DNA from: Bacteroidota bacterium
Lineage (GTDB): Bacteria; Bacteroidota; Bacteroidia; Flavobacteriales; Weeksellaceae
NCBI GenBank assembly: GCA_023458415.1
Contig: JAEWZO010000023.1
Span: 1 to 64,000, forward strand
DNA length: 64,000 nt
Reading direction: 5' to 3'
Positions 1-8,137 of this stretch are shown piece after piece (the stretch's first letter is position 1; each line of letters starts with the position of its first letter). The position numbers were made by a program, and so were the translations under genes. A model generated the notes under the pieces. The model was not told the DNA's origin and ran no database searches. It was given only the letters and a program-made list of their open reading frames with translations.

Positions 1-1
1 T

Positions 2-1648
2 TTTGTAACGCTCAACACCGATGAAATCAACAGTTCCGATTTCAAAATCACACTGAAAAACGGCAGAAAAACCATTAATTCCTATAAATACGAACTGAAA
101 CAGAGAAATCCCGGTTCTGCAGAAAGAACTTCGTTTTCTTCTAAAGATGTGATGTATTTAATAATGCCTGATCGTTTTGCAAACGGCGATTCTTCCAACG
201 ATTCCCAACCGAATCTCATTGAAAAAGCCAACAGAAACGATCCAAGCGGAAGACACGGTGGAGATTTGCGCGGAATCATCAATAATCTCGATTATCTGCA
301 GAATCTTGGCGTTACGGCGCTTTGGCTCACTCCCGCAAATGAGGACAACGAGAAAAAACATTCCTATCACGGTTACGCACAAACCGATTTGTATAAAATT
401 GACGGTCGTTACGGAAGCAACGCAGAATATCTTGAACTTTCGCGCGAGCTGAAAAAACGCAACATGATGCTGATTCAGGATTACGTGACGAATCATTGGG
501 GAGTTTCTCACTGGCTGATTCAGGATTTACCGACGAAAGACTGGATTCATCAATTTTCCGATGGAGAAGGAAAGTTTGGTTTCAAGCGTTCCAATTACAG
601 AACGACTTCGCAGTTCGATAAAAATGTTTCGGAAATTGATAAATCCGGAGCTTTAAACGGTTGGTTTGATACGACAATGCCGGATTTGAATCAGAGCAAT
701 CCTTTGGTTCTGAAATATTTAACGCAAAACGCAATTTGGTGGATTGAATATGCAGAATTGGGGGGACTTCGCGTCGATACTTATCCTTACAACGACAAAG
801 ACGGTATGGCGAAATGGGCAAAAGCCATCACCGATGAATATCCGAATTTTAATATTGTCGGTGAAGCGTGGATGTACAGTCCGGCTCATATCGCGTATTG
901 GCAAAAAGATTCCAAAATTGCAGAAATTGACGGTTACAATTCGCATCTTCCTTCTGTAATGGATTTCACGCTGTTTTCCGATTTGCCAAATGCTTTGAAA
1001 GAGCAGGAAAGTTGGGACAAAGGAATGATTAAAATTTACAATGCGTTGGGAAGCGATTTTCTGTATCCCGACATTAACAATATTTTGGTATTCTTTGAAA
1101 ACCACGACACAGAACGCTGGAACGAGATTTTCAATTCCAATCCGAGGTATTACAAAATGGCACTTACTTTAATCTCAACCATCCGTGGAATTCCGCAGAT
1201 TTACTACGGTTCAGAAATCGGAATGAGAGGCGAAAAATCCAAAGGCGACGCCGATATCCGCAGAGATTTTCCGGGCGGTTGGAAAGGAGATTCACAGAAT
1301 GCTTTCAATCCTTCAACGCAAACCAAAGAGCAGAAAGAGTTTCACGATTTCACACAGAAAATCCTGAACTGGAGAAAAGGAAAAGACGTAATTCACAACG
1401 GAAAGACGAAACATTACATGCCGCAGGAAAGCGTTTATGTGTATTTCAGATACAGTGACACCGAGAAAATAATGGTTGTTCTGAATAATAATGATAAAGA
1501 ACAGACTTTAGATTTATCACGATTTGCAGAAAGTTTAACCAGAGTTTCAATTGTAAAAGAGGTGATTTCCGGGAAGGAATATTCAATCAGTTCAAACGGA
1601 AAATTAACCGTTTCACCAAAAACTTCATTAATTTTAGAACTGAAATAA
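2..1648 (+). CDS. Glycoside hydrolase family 13 enzyme (cyclomaltodextrinase/neopullulanase type), 5' end outside window
   Basis: The reading frame is open from base 2, so the N-terminus is missing. About 50 residues before the first internal Met look like the tail of a beta-sandwich N-domain, as in cyclomaltodextrinases. The GH13 barrel shows all four family motifs: DYVTNH (about nt 479), GLRVDTY with the nucleophile Asp (about 765), GEAW with the acid/base Glu (about 860) and FFENHD (about 1092). A beta-sandwich C-domain closes the protein. It should cleave alpha-1,4 linkages in maltodextrin or pullulan, probably in the periplasm as in SusA-type enzymes, but the signal peptide lies outside the window. 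The SLC45-type sugar transporter 0.8 kb downstream supports a maltodextrin-use locus. Exact substrate is not readable. Confidence 0.93.
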   Translation, partial: FVTLNTDEINSSDFKITLKNGRKTINSYKYELKQRNPGSAERTSFSSKDVMYLIMPDRFANGDSSNDSQPNLIEKANRNDPSGRHGGDLRGIINNLDYLQNLGVTALWLTPANEDNEKKHSYHGYAQTDLYKIDGRYGSNAEYLELSRELKKRNMMLIQDYVTNHWGVSHWLIQDLPTKDWIHQFSDGEGKFGFKRSNYRTTSQFDKNVSEIDKSGALNGWFDTTMPDLNQSNPLVLKYLTQNAIWWIEYAELGGLRVDTYPYNDKDGMAKWAKAITDEYPNFNIVGEAWMYSPAHIAYWQKDSKIAEIDGYNSHLPSVMDFTLFSDLPNALKEQESWDKGMIKIYNALGSDFLYPDINNILVFFENHDTERWNEIFNSNPRYYKMALTLISTIRGIPQIYYGSEIGMRGEKSKGDADIRRDFPGGWKGDSQNAFNPSTQTKEQKEFHDFTQKILNWRKGKDVIHNGKTKHYMPQESVYVYFRYSDTEKIMVVLNNNDKEQTLDLSRFAESLTRVSIVKEVISGKEYSISSNGKLTVSPKTSLILELK

Positions 1649-1809
1649 AACGACTTAGGAGACTTTTGCGTTAAGAAAAAGTCGGAATGGAGCGTTAAAA
1701 AAGATTTAGTGTTTGAGCGCGGCAAAAATTCTAAATCGATGGGAAATCTACAATCGCGCGAGTTTTAAATCTTTTAGCGGAATGAAAACTTTTTTAGCAA
1801 AAGAATCCA

Positions 1810-1849
1810 GTCTTGAACTTTTGGTTCTTTTGTTTCAAGACAAAAGAAC
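1810..1849 (+). repeat. Two overlapping, mutually exclusive hairpins before an NTF2-like gene
   Basis: GTCTTGAA (1810-1817) can pair with TTCAAGAC (1834-1841). Alternatively GTTCTTTTGT (1824-1833) pairs perfectly over 10 bp with ACAAAAGAAC (1840-1849) around a 6-nt loop. The two pairings share bases, so only one can form. The element ends 15 nt before the ATG at 1865. It could be a terminator or leader switch, or a copy of a dispersed intergenic repeat. The rest of the 1649-1864 gap shows nothing recognisable. Confidence 0.5.
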
Positions 1850-1864
1850 TTAAAAAAAAGAAAC

Positions 1865-2374
1865 ATGAAAAAACTATTTTTATTACTTTCATTGATAATT
1901 GTTGCTTTCGGAAACGCTCAAACAAAGGGCTTTTACGAAAACGTTCAGAAAAAATATGTCAATAAAGTTTTGGATGATTTAAATGAATTTGCAGCTAAAG
2001 CAGATTTCAAAAATTACTTCAGTTTATACGCTGAAGAATCCACATTCATCGGAACCGATGCCACAGAAATCTGGAACAAAAAAGAATTCATGGACTACGC
2101 AAAACCGCATTTCGATAAAGGTAAAGCATGGAATTTCAAATCGCTTCAACGAAATATTACGTTCAGCAAAGACGGAAAATTCGCTTGGTTTGATGAACTT
2201 CTGGAAACGCAGATGAAACTTTGTCGCGGTTCCGGCGTTTTGGAAAAAATCGGCGACAAATGGAAAATCCGGCAATATGTTCTGTCGATGACGGTTCCGA
2301 ATGATGTTTCGGGGGAAGTCATCCAGTCAAAATCTGCAATAGAGGATCAGTTGCTGAAAGACTTTAATAAGTAA
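1865..2374 (+). CDS. Secreted NTF2-like / SnoaL-fold protein
   Basis: 169 aa with a clear Sec signal peptide (MKK, about 14 hydrophobic residues, cleavage likely after GNAQ near residue 19). The rest resembles the NTF2-like fold used by SnoaL/DUF4440 proteins: an N-terminal helix pair (YVNKVLDDLNEFAAKADF) followed by a curved sheet with the typical 'YAEESTFIGTDATEIWNKKE' stretch. In this superfamily that motif marks small proteins that bind ligands or act as minor catalysts. The true function is unknown. It sits between the GH13 gene and the sugar transporter, so it may belong to the same locus, but this is inference from position only. Confidence 0.8.
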   Translation: MKKLFLLLSLIIVAFGNAQTKGFYENVQKKYVNKVLDDLNEFAAKADFKNYFSLYAEESTFIGTDATEIWNKKEFMDYAKPHFDKGKAWNFKSLQRNITFSKDGKFAWFDELLETQMKLCRGSGVLEKIGDKWKIRQYVLSMTVPNDVSGEVIQSKSAIEDQLLKDFNK

Positions 2375-2446
2375 ATAATTCGTGATTTTATCATAAATTC
2401 TGCTTATTTTTAATTCTTCAAATTTTAGCAAAAACATTTAATAGAA

Positions 2447-3772
2447 ATGAATACGACAAACAAAAAACGCGACCTGGGATTTTGGCAGTTATATAATCTC
2501 AGTTTCGGTTTCTTCGGTGTGCAGATTGCTTACTCGCTTCAGAGCGCCAACATCAGCCGGATTTTCGCCACTTTGGGTGCAGATCCGCATAACCTCAGTT
2601 ATTTCTGGATTTTGCCGCCATTGATGGGACTTTTGGTACAACCTATTGTAGGAATTGCGAGCGACAGAACCTGGACGAAATGGGGAAGAAGAATTCCGTA
2701 TCTTTTTATTGGTGCGTTTTTGTCGGTAATTGTGATGGCACTTTTGCCCAATGCCGGAAGTTTTAATCTTACCGTCGCAGGAGCTATGGTTTTTGGTCTG
2801 ATTGCGCTGATGCTTTTGGATACATCAATCAACATGGCGATGCAGCCTTTCAAAATGTTGGTGGGCGACATGGTGAATGAAAAACAGAAAGGTTTGGCGT
2901 ATTCCATTCAGAGTTTTTTGGTGAATGCCGGAAGTTTATTGGGCTATCTTTTCCCGATCATTTTTACCTTTATCGGAATTTCGAATGTTGCGAAAGCGGG
3001 CGTTGTTCCAGATTCGGTGATTTATTCGTTTTACGCAGGATCTGTAATCCTGATCATTTGCGTGCTTTACACGGTTTGGAAAGTAAAAGAAATGCCGCCA
3101 AAGGAGTATGCTGAATTTCACGGAATTGATGTTGCCGAAGTTGAGAAGCCAAAAAGCAATATTTGGCAGCTTCTTCAGAATGCACCAAAAGTTTTCTGGA
3201 CAGTTGGCTTGGTACAGTTTTTCAGTTGGGCGGCGTTCATGTATATGTGGACCTACACCAACGGAGGAATTGCGGAAACTATCTGGAATAATACCGATCC
3301 GAAATCTGCAGAATATCAGGAAGCAGGAAACTGGGTTGGAGTTGTTTTCGCTGTTCAGGCCGTAGGTTCTGTATTGTGGGCAATGGTGATTCCACGTTTC
3401 AAATCGCACAAAACGGCGTATGTAGTGAGCTTAATTTTAGGTGCAATCGGATTTATTTCAACCGTATTTATTCAAGATAAATATGTTCTGTTTGTAGCGT
3501 ATCTACTTATCGGTTGTGCGTGGTCGGCTATGCTTGCTTTGCCTTTCACCATTCTTACCAACGCGCTTTCAGGAAAAAATATGGGAGCGTATCTTGGATT
3601 GTTCAACGGAACGATTTGTGTACCGCAAATTGTTGCTGCAGCTTTAGGTGGTGTTATTTATAAATACATCGCGAACGAAAGTTCAATCTATATGCTTCTA
3701 ATTGCCGGAATTTTGCTGATTGCAGGAGCTTTCGCTGTTTTCACGATTAAACTAAAAGAAAACGAAGCATAA
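2447..3772 (+). CDS. MFS sugar transporter, SLC45/GPH-like family
   Basis: 441 aa with about 12 hydrophobic segments and the MFS loop 2-3 signature in the form GIASDRTWTKWGRRIPY (about residues 69-85). The N-terminus (LGFWQLYNLSFGFFGVQIAYSL) and the repeated Gly-rich helices fit the SLC45 (sucrose/maltose) branch found in Bacteroidota maltose loci next to GH13 and GH65 enzymes. It would import maltose or a related disaccharide across the inner membrane, presumably with protons. The neighbouring GH13 gene supports this. A strong terminator follows at 3802. Substrate assignment is inference from family and context. Confidence 0.88.
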   Translation: MNTTNKKRDLGFWQLYNLSFGFFGVQIAYSLQSANISRIFATLGADPHNLSYFWILPPLMGLLVQPIVGIASDRTWTKWGRRIPYLFIGAFLSVIVMALLPNAGSFNLTVAGAMVFGLIALMLLDTSINMAMQPFKMLVGDMVNEKQKGLAYSIQSFLVNAGSLLGYLFPIIFTFIGISNVAKAGVVPDSVIYSFYAGSVILIICVLYTVWKVKEMPPKEYAEFHGIDVAEVEKPKSNIWQLLQNAPKVFWTVGLVQFFSWAAFMYMWTYTNGGIAETIWNNTDPKSAEYQEAGNWVGVVFAVQAVGSVLWAMVIPRFKSHKTAYVVSLILGAIGFISTVFIQDKYVLFVAYLLIGCAWSAMLALPFTILTNALSGKNMGAYLGLFNGTICVPQIVAAALGGVIYKYIANESSIYMLLIAGILLIAGAFAVFTIKLKENEA

Positions 3773-3801
3773 TTTCTTGTTTAAAATTTTAGACTATTTA
3801 T

Positions 3802-3828
3802 AAGACGGAAATTTTTCCGTCTTTTTTG
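3802..3828 (+). terminator. Rho-independent terminator after the sugar transporter
   Basis: AAGACGGAA (3802-3810) and TTCCGTCTT (3815-3823) form a perfect 9-bp stem with a 4-nt loop, followed by a run of T. Confidence 0.85.
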
Positions 3829-3891
3829 TATCCAACAACCACCAAGTCGTAAAAGTTAACCTACATCAATGCAAGAAAACTTTGGCAAGTC

Positions 3892-3899
3892 TATCTTTG
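3892..3899 (+). promoter_or_regulatory. Bacteroidota -7 element upstream of the pirin gene
   Basis: TATCTTTG matches TAnnTTTG exactly, 28 nt before the ATG. No good -33 element lies at the usual 19-20 bp spacing, so activity may depend on a regulator. Confidence 0.55.
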
Positions 3900-3927
3900 C
3901 AGTATTAAATCAAGAAAAAATATCAAA

Positions 3928-4659
3928 ATGAAAACATTATATCACAGCGCAGATTCAAGAGGTTTCGCAAACCACGGATGGTTAAAATCTTTTCACAGTT
4001 TCAGTTTTGCTAATTGGCAGAATCCTGAAAAAATTCATTTCGGAGCATTGAGAGTTTTGAATGATGATACCGTTTCGGAAGGAATGGGATTCGGAACGCA
4101 CCCTCACCGCGACATGGAAATTATTTCAATTCCTTTGGAAGGCGATTTGGAACACAAAGATTCAATGGGAACTACTTCGGTTATCAGAAATGGAGAAATT
4201 CAGGTTATGAGCGCCGGAACCGGAGTGTATCACAGCGAATACAATAAAAATAAAGATGAAGCTGTAAAGTTTCTTCAGATCTGGATTTTCCCGAGAGAAG
4301 TAAATTTAACGCCTCGTTACGATCAAATCAGTATTAAAGAAGGTGAAAAATTGAATGATTTCCAGCAGATTTTGTCACCAAATCAAGACGATGAAGGCGT
4401 TTGGATTCATCAGGATGCATGGTTTAATTTGGCGAAATTTGAGAAAGGATTTTCCAAAGAATATCAGTTCAACAAATCAGGAAACGGGGTGTATGTTTTT
4501 GTGTTGAAAGGTTCTGCTAAAATTGGCGATAAGGAGCTGAATACAAGAGATGCGCTCGGAATTTGGGATACTGAAAGTTTCACTCTAGAAGCCACTGAAG
4601 ATGCAGAAATCCTGTTGATGGAAATCCCAATGGAATTGCCAAAATATTTATTAAACTAA
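3928..4659 (+). CDS. Pirin-family bicupin protein
   Basis: 243 aa, two cupin domains. The N-terminal cupin has the pirin metal-binding pattern: GFGTHPHRDMEII (two His, around residues 57-59) and GTGVYHSEYN (His and Glu, around 95-100). E. coli relatives YhhW and YhaK show quercetinase activity or act as redox sensors, so this is probably a cytoplasmic metal-dependent dioxygenase-like or regulatory protein. It ends 8 nt before the FMN reductase gene, so the two are surely co-transcribed, suggesting a shared role in redox or electrophile stress. Start ATG follows an exact -7 promoter motif at 3892. Confidence 0.92.
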   Translation: MKTLYHSADSRGFANHGWLKSFHSFSFANWQNPEKIHFGALRVLNDDTVSEGMGFGTHPHRDMEIISIPLEGDLEHKDSMGTTSVIRNGEIQVMSAGTGVYHSEYNKNKDEAVKFLQIWIFPREVNLTPRYDQISIKEGEKLNDFQQILSPNQDDEGVWIHQDAWFNLAKFEKGFSKEYQFNKSGNGVYVFVLKGSAKIGDKELNTRDALGIWDTESFTLEATEDAEILLMEIPMELPKYLLN

Positions 4660-4667
4660 AAATTAAG

Positions 4668-5210
4668 ATGAAAATATTAGCCTTTGCCGGAAGCATTTCT
4701 TCCGACTCCATTAATAGAAAACTGGTTGAATTTGCCGTTACAAAATTCGATAACGCTGAAGTGGAAATGATTGATCTTAACGATTACGTAATGCCGTTTT
4801 TCAGCACTCAGAAAGAAAAAGAAATCGGGTATCATCCTTTAGCTTTGAAATTTGCTGAGAAAATTGATGCTTCAGATCTGATCATTATGTCTTTGGCCGA
4901 ATACAATTCTGCTTATACCGCGGCTTTTAAGAATGTTTTTGATTGGGTGTCAAGAATCAAAGGCCGCACACATTTCGGCGACAAACCAATTTTTCTACTG
5001 TCAACAGCAACCGGTGCAGGTGGCGGAAAAAACGTATCTGAAGTCTTTATGAAACGTGCTCCGTTCAGCGGTGCAAATGTGCTGACCAATTTCGTGCTTC
5101 CAAAATTCAAGGAAACATTTGAAGTCGGAAAAGGCATCTTTGATGAAGAGAAACGAACCGAATTTGAAGAGAAAGTTAGCGAAGTAAAATCTCATTTCGT
5201 TAAGGCATAA
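4668..5210 (+). CDS. NADPH-dependent FMN reductase family oxidoreductase
   Basis: 180 aa flavodoxin-fold protein. The N-terminal phosphate-binding loop for FMN is visible as FAGSISSDSINRKL (residues 5-18), followed by the family stretch SLAEYNSAYTAAFKNVFDW near residue 80 that packs on the isoalloxazine ring. This family reduces FMN, quinones or azo compounds with NAD(P)H in the cytoplasm. It is second in a two-gene operon with the pirin homologue, and a strong terminator follows. Physiological substrate cannot be told from sequence. Confidence 0.92.
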   Translation: MKILAFAGSISSDSINRKLVEFAVTKFDNAEVEMIDLNDYVMPFFSTQKEKEIGYHPLALKFAEKIDASDLIIMSLAEYNSAYTAAFKNVFDWVSRIKGRTHFGDKPIFLLSTATGAGGGKNVSEVFMKRAPFSGANVLTNFVLPKFKETFEVGKGIFDEEKRTEFEEKVSEVKSHFVKA

Positions 5211-5218
5211 AACTAATA

Positions 5219-5246
5219 AAAGCGCTCAACTCGAGCGCTTTTTTAT
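5219..5246. terminator. Bidirectional terminator between convergent genes
   Basis: AAAGCGCTC (5219-5227) pairs with GAGCGCTTT (5233-5241) around a 5-nt loop, with T-runs in both directions. It serves the FMN reductase gene and the convergent DUF808 gene. Confidence 0.85.
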
Positions 5247-6140
5247 TTAGTGACTTACGTCTTTCTTCTTTGTGAATGCACCGAAAACTTTCTTCAGTAC
5301 CACAAAAATTGGGATGGCAATCAGTCCGCCGATTACGCCCATTAATGCTTCACGCGCCATTGCAGGCCAGTTTTCAAGGAAGTGATGAAGAAATTCAACA
5401 TTATGGGCAAAAATTCCTCCGGCAACCAGGATCAGTGCGATGGTTCCGATGACGCTTAAACCTTTAATTACCCAAGGTAATGCCTTTACCAGAAATTCTC
5501 CTACGGTGTTCATAAAACCTTTTTCGCCGGAGGTTTTGATCAGTTTGTATCCGGCATCATCCATTCTTACAATCAGTGCCACAATTCCGTAAACACCGAC
5601 AGTCGCGATGATTGCGACCACAGAAACAGTAAGAATCTGTGTTGCTAAAGGAGCGGCAAGTACGGTTCCCAGTGCGATGATTACAATCTCTATCGACAGA
5701 ATGAAATCCGTAGTAATGGCCGATTTTATTTTTGCTTTTTCTGCATTTTCAGGATCAACTTCCGGAGCAACGGCTTCCTGTATCACTTCGTGACCTTCCT
5801 TTTTCCGATGAAACAGAAATTCGATGATTTTCTCCATTCCCTCATAGGCAAGATAAAAACCACCAATGATTAGAATGATGGTAATTGCAGGCGGATAAAG
5901 CCATTGAAGCAGGAACACAACCGGAACGATAACCAGTTTGTTGATGAAAGAACCTTTCATAATCTGCATCAGAACGGGGATTTCTCTTGATGAAAGAAAA
6001 CCTGTGGCTTTTTCGGCGTTCACGGCCAAATCGTCACCCAAAATTCCTGCAGTTTTTTTAGTTGCCACTTTTGCGGCGATTGAAACATCGTCCATCAGTG
6101 CGGCGATGTCGTCCAGTATAGCAAAAAAGCCTGAAGCCAT
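5247..6140 (-). CDS. DUF808 (YedI-like) inner-membrane protein
   Basis: 297 aa, close in length to E. coli YedI. The N-terminal stretch MASGFFAILDDIAALMDD and the following KVATKKTAGILGDDLAVNA are the hallmark of DUF808. Roughly six or seven hydrophobic segments follow, with a charged loop rich in Glu and Lys in the middle (about residues 115-140). The function of the family is unknown. It is a single-gene unit between a terminator and the small RNA candidate. Identity as DUF808 is firm; no role is claimed. Confidence 0.92.
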   Translation of the reverse strand: MASGFFAILDDIAALMDDVSIAAKVATKKTAGILGDDLAVNAEKATGFLSSREIPVLMQIMKGSFINKLVIVPVVFLLQWLYPPAITIILIIGGFYLAYEGMEKIIEFLFHRKKEGHEVIQEAVAPEVDPENAEKAKIKSAITTDFILSIEIVIIALGTVLAAPLATQILTVSVVAIIATVGVYGIVALIVRMDDAGYKLIKTSGEKGFMNTVGEFLVKALPWVIKGLSVIGTIALILVAGGIFAHNVEFLHHFLENWPAMAREALMGVIGGLIAIPIFVVLKKVFGAFTKKKDVSH

Positions 6141-6221
6141 AGTTTGATTTTAGATGACAAAAGTAAATATTTCAGTTTAATTTCTGGAGTTGATTGAGAT
6201 TAAATTCAGCAGAATTTTCAC

Positions 6222-6252
6222 TTTCAAAACTCATTAAAATTTGCTATTTTCG
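6222..6252 (+). promoter_or_regulatory. Promoter of a probable small RNA
   Basis: TATTTTCG (6245-6252) fits the -7 consensus TAnnTTTG with one change, and TTTC (6222-6225) lies 19 bp upstream at the -33 position. A transcript would start near 6257. Confidence 0.55.
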
Positions 6253-6256
6253 CAGA

Positions 6257-6384
6257 ACGTAAATCAAGAAAAGTGAACAAGCAGAAATCATTCTCAGAAA
6301 AGGAAAACTTCCAGAATTTTGGAAACAGAATCTGCGCCACAAAATAATACTGAGCCGACGTCTGCAAGATTGTCGGCTTTTTTA
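6257..6384 (+). ncRNA. Candidate structured small RNA of about 125 nt
   Basis: The segment is bounded by a promoter (6222-6252) and a good terminator (6353-6384), with no proper gene inside. It folds into one long arm: GCAGA (6281-6285) pairs with TCTGC (6331-6335), TTCT (6291-6294) with AGAA (6327-6330), and TTCCA (6309-6313) with TGGAA (6320-6324). An alternative reading is a 24-codon leader peptide from GTG 6273 to TAA 6345, but it has no ATG and no run of regulatory codons. It does not look like 4.5S RNA, tmRNA, RNase P RNA or a known purine riboswitch. The remaining part of the 6141-6522 gap holds only AT-rich spacer and the heptamer repeat at 6491. Confidence 0.5.
6353..6384 (+). terminator. 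Terminator of the small RNA candidate
   Basis: AGCCGAC (6353-6359) pairs with GTCGGCT (6372-6378), followed by TTTTTTATT. Confidence 0.75.
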
Positions 6385-6490
6385 TTAATCGGTTTATAGT
6401 TTTTACGAATTAAAGTTGGAATGAATAAGCTGAACTATTTTCTTGAAATTTTGAAATGAAAGTTAAACAGCATTTGAATCTGAGCGAAAA

Positions 6491-6518
6491 TCTCAAATCT
6501 CAAATCTCAAATCTCAAA
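6491..6518 (+). repeat. Tandem heptamer repeat, four perfect TCTCAAA units
   Basis: Four exact copies of TCTCAAA run up to 4 nt before the purM start codon. The same heptamer in another phase (AATCTCA) recurs at 45347 upstream of the E2 gene. Confidence 0.9.
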
Positions 6519-6522
6519 TCTA

Positions 6523-7512
6523 ATGAGCAACACCTACAAATCCGCCGGCGTAGACAAAGAAGAAGGCTACAAAACCGTTGACAAAATAAAATCTGCCGTG
6601 GCAGAAACCCATAACAAAAACGTGCTGAACAACCTTGGGAGTTTCGGGGCATTTTATGAGATCGGAGGGTATAAAAATCCGGTTTTGGTTTCCGGAACTG
6701 ATGGTGTCGGAACCAAATTAAAAGTCGCTTTGGACACCAAACAATATAATTCTATCGGGATTGACTGCTTCGCAATGTGCGCCAACGACATTGTTTGTCA
6801 CGGTGCGAAACCTCTGTTTTTCCTCGATTATTTAGCGTGTGGCAAGCTGGATGCCGATGTAGCCGCAGAAATTGTAATGGGAATGGTGAAAGCCTGCAAA
6901 GACAATGAATGCGCACTGATTGGTGGTGAAACTGCAGAAATGCCTGGAATGTACCAACCGGGAGATTACGATGTGGCGGGATTCTGCGTAGGAATTGTGG
7001 AGAAAGATCAGGTGATTGACGGTTCCAAAATCAAGAAAGGAGATAAAATCATTGCTTTGCCGAGTTCAGGATTTCACAGTAACGGATTCTCGTTGGTGAG
7101 AAAAATTTTCCCTGATTTTAATGAAGAATTTGAAGGAAAGCCAATCCACGAAACACTTTTGGTTCCTACGAAACTGTATTATCAGGACATTAAAAAACTG
7201 ATGGAAAATGTGGAAATCAGGGGTATTGCCCACATCACAGGTGGCGGACTGATTGAAAACGTTCCGAGAATTATTCCTGACGGACTTTGCGCAGAAATCA
7301 ACGAAGCGGAAATCAAAGTTCCGTCCGTAATGCTGGAGCTTGAAAAACGCGGTAACATTGAAAGAATGGAAATGCACGGCACTTTCAATATGGGTGTGGG
7401 AATGACGGTTGTAGTCGATGAAAAGCACGTGGCAAAATGTCTGGAACTGATTCCTGATGCTTACGTTATCGGTGAAATCACGGAGAACTCAGAAAAAATC
7501 AAATTAATATAA
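6523..7512 (+). CDS. purM: Phosphoribosylformylglycinamidine cyclo-ligase (AIR synthetase)
   Basis: 329 aa, in the usual range for PurM. It converts FGAM to AIR with ATP, the fifth step of de novo purine synthesis, in the cytoplasm. Visible family motifs are GSFGAFYEIGGYKNPVLVSG, the DGVGTKLKVA loop, the GETAEMPGMY motif near residue 137 and SSGFHSNGFSLVRK in the ATP-binding half, and ITGGGLIENVPRI further on. It opens a run of purine genes (purN follows after a 61-nt spacer made of octamer repeats). The start ATG directly follows the heptamer repeat; no Shine-Dalgarno sequence is visible, as is normal in this phylum. Confidence 0.97.
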   Translation: MSNTYKSAGVDKEEGYKTVDKIKSAVAETHNKNVLNNLGSFGAFYEIGGYKNPVLVSGTDGVGTKLKVALDTKQYNSIGIDCFAMCANDIVCHGAKPLFFLDYLACGKLDADVAAEIVMGMVKACKDNECALIGGETAEMPGMYQPGDYDVAGFCVGIVEKDQVIDGSKIKKGDKIIALPSSGFHSNGFSLVRKIFPDFNEEFEGKPIHETLLVPTKLYYQDIKKLMENVEIRGIAHITGGGLIENVPRIIPDGLCAEINEAEIKVPSVMLELEKRGNIERMEMHGTFNMGVGMTVVVDEKHVAKCLELIPDAYVIGEITENSEKIKLI

Positions 7513-7568
7513 CAATCTAGCAATTTGGCAATGTACCAATTGGTACACTGTTACATTGTTCCATTGGT
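7513..7568 (+). repeat. Degenerate tandem octamer repeat in the purM-purN spacer
   Basis: Seven consecutive 8-nt units beginning CAATCTAG, CAATTTGG, CAATGTAC, CAATTGGT fill the spacer exactly. The second half is the rough inverse of the first, giving the perfect palindrome GTACCAATTGGTAC in the centre. Confidence 0.7.
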
Positions 7569-7573
7569 AGATT

Positions 7574-8137
7574 ATGAAAAATATTGTTGTTTTAGTCAGT
7601 GGTTCCGGAACCAACCTCCAGCGCATCATTGATACCATTGAAAGCGGAGAAATCCGCAATGCGAAAGTCAGTTTAGTGGTTGCCGACCGCGACTGTTTCG
7701 GACTTCAGCGTGCTGAAAATGCTGGAATTCCATTTCAACTGATTAAACGCGGAAAATCATTTTCGGAAAAGCTGGACGCCATTCTTCTGGAAAATACAGA
7801 TTTGATTGTTTTGGCCGGCTTTCTTTCTATTCTTGATTATGAATTCTGCAAAAAACACGAAGGTAGAATCATCAATATTCATCCTGCATTGCTGCCTAAA
7901 TATGGCGGTTTTGGAATGTGGGGAATGAATGTTCACAACGCGGTGATTGAAGCCAAAGAAAAGGAAAGTGGAGCAACTGTTCACTACGTGACTTCCGGAA
8001 TTGATGAAGGTGAGATCATCCTTCAGGGTAAAGTTGAAATTAATGAAAATGATACGCCCGAAACCCTTGCTGCAAAAGTGCATCAGGTGGAATACGATAT
8101 TTTCCCGAAAGCGATAGATAAAGTCTTAAATGGATAA
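7574..8137 (+). CDS. purN: Phosphoribosylglycinamide formyltransferase
   Basis: 187 aa, typical PurN size. It transfers a formyl group from 10-formyl-THF to GAR, the third purine step. The substrate loop VSGSGTNLQRII is at residues 8-19; the catalytic Asn and His sit in IINIHPALLPKYGG, and the catalytic Asp in SGIDEGEIIL. The GGFGMWG stretch after the His is a form common in Bacteroidota. The stop codon overlaps the next gene by 8 nt, so translation of the two is probably coupled. Confidence 0.97.
   Translation: MKNIVVLVSGSGTNLQRIIDTIESGEIRNAKVSLVVADRDCFGLQRAENAGIPFQLIKRGKSFSEKLDAILLENTDLIVLAGFLSILDYEFCKKHEGRIINIHPALLPKYGGFGMWGMNVHNAVIEAKEKESGATVHYVTSGIDEGEIILQGKVEINENDTPETLAAKVHQVEYDIFPKAIDKVLNG

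Noticed and set aside
2936..3409. 157-codon minus ORF inside the transporter gene
   Set aside because: Shadow of a well-supported membrane transporter in another frame.
6141..6522. Purine riboswitch before purM
   Set aside because: No three-way junction or conserved loop sequences; the visible fold is a single arm with its own terminator.
7513..7568. Transposon end or attachment site between purM and purN
   Set aside because: No transposase, target duplication or integrase nearby; the sequence is a period-8 array.
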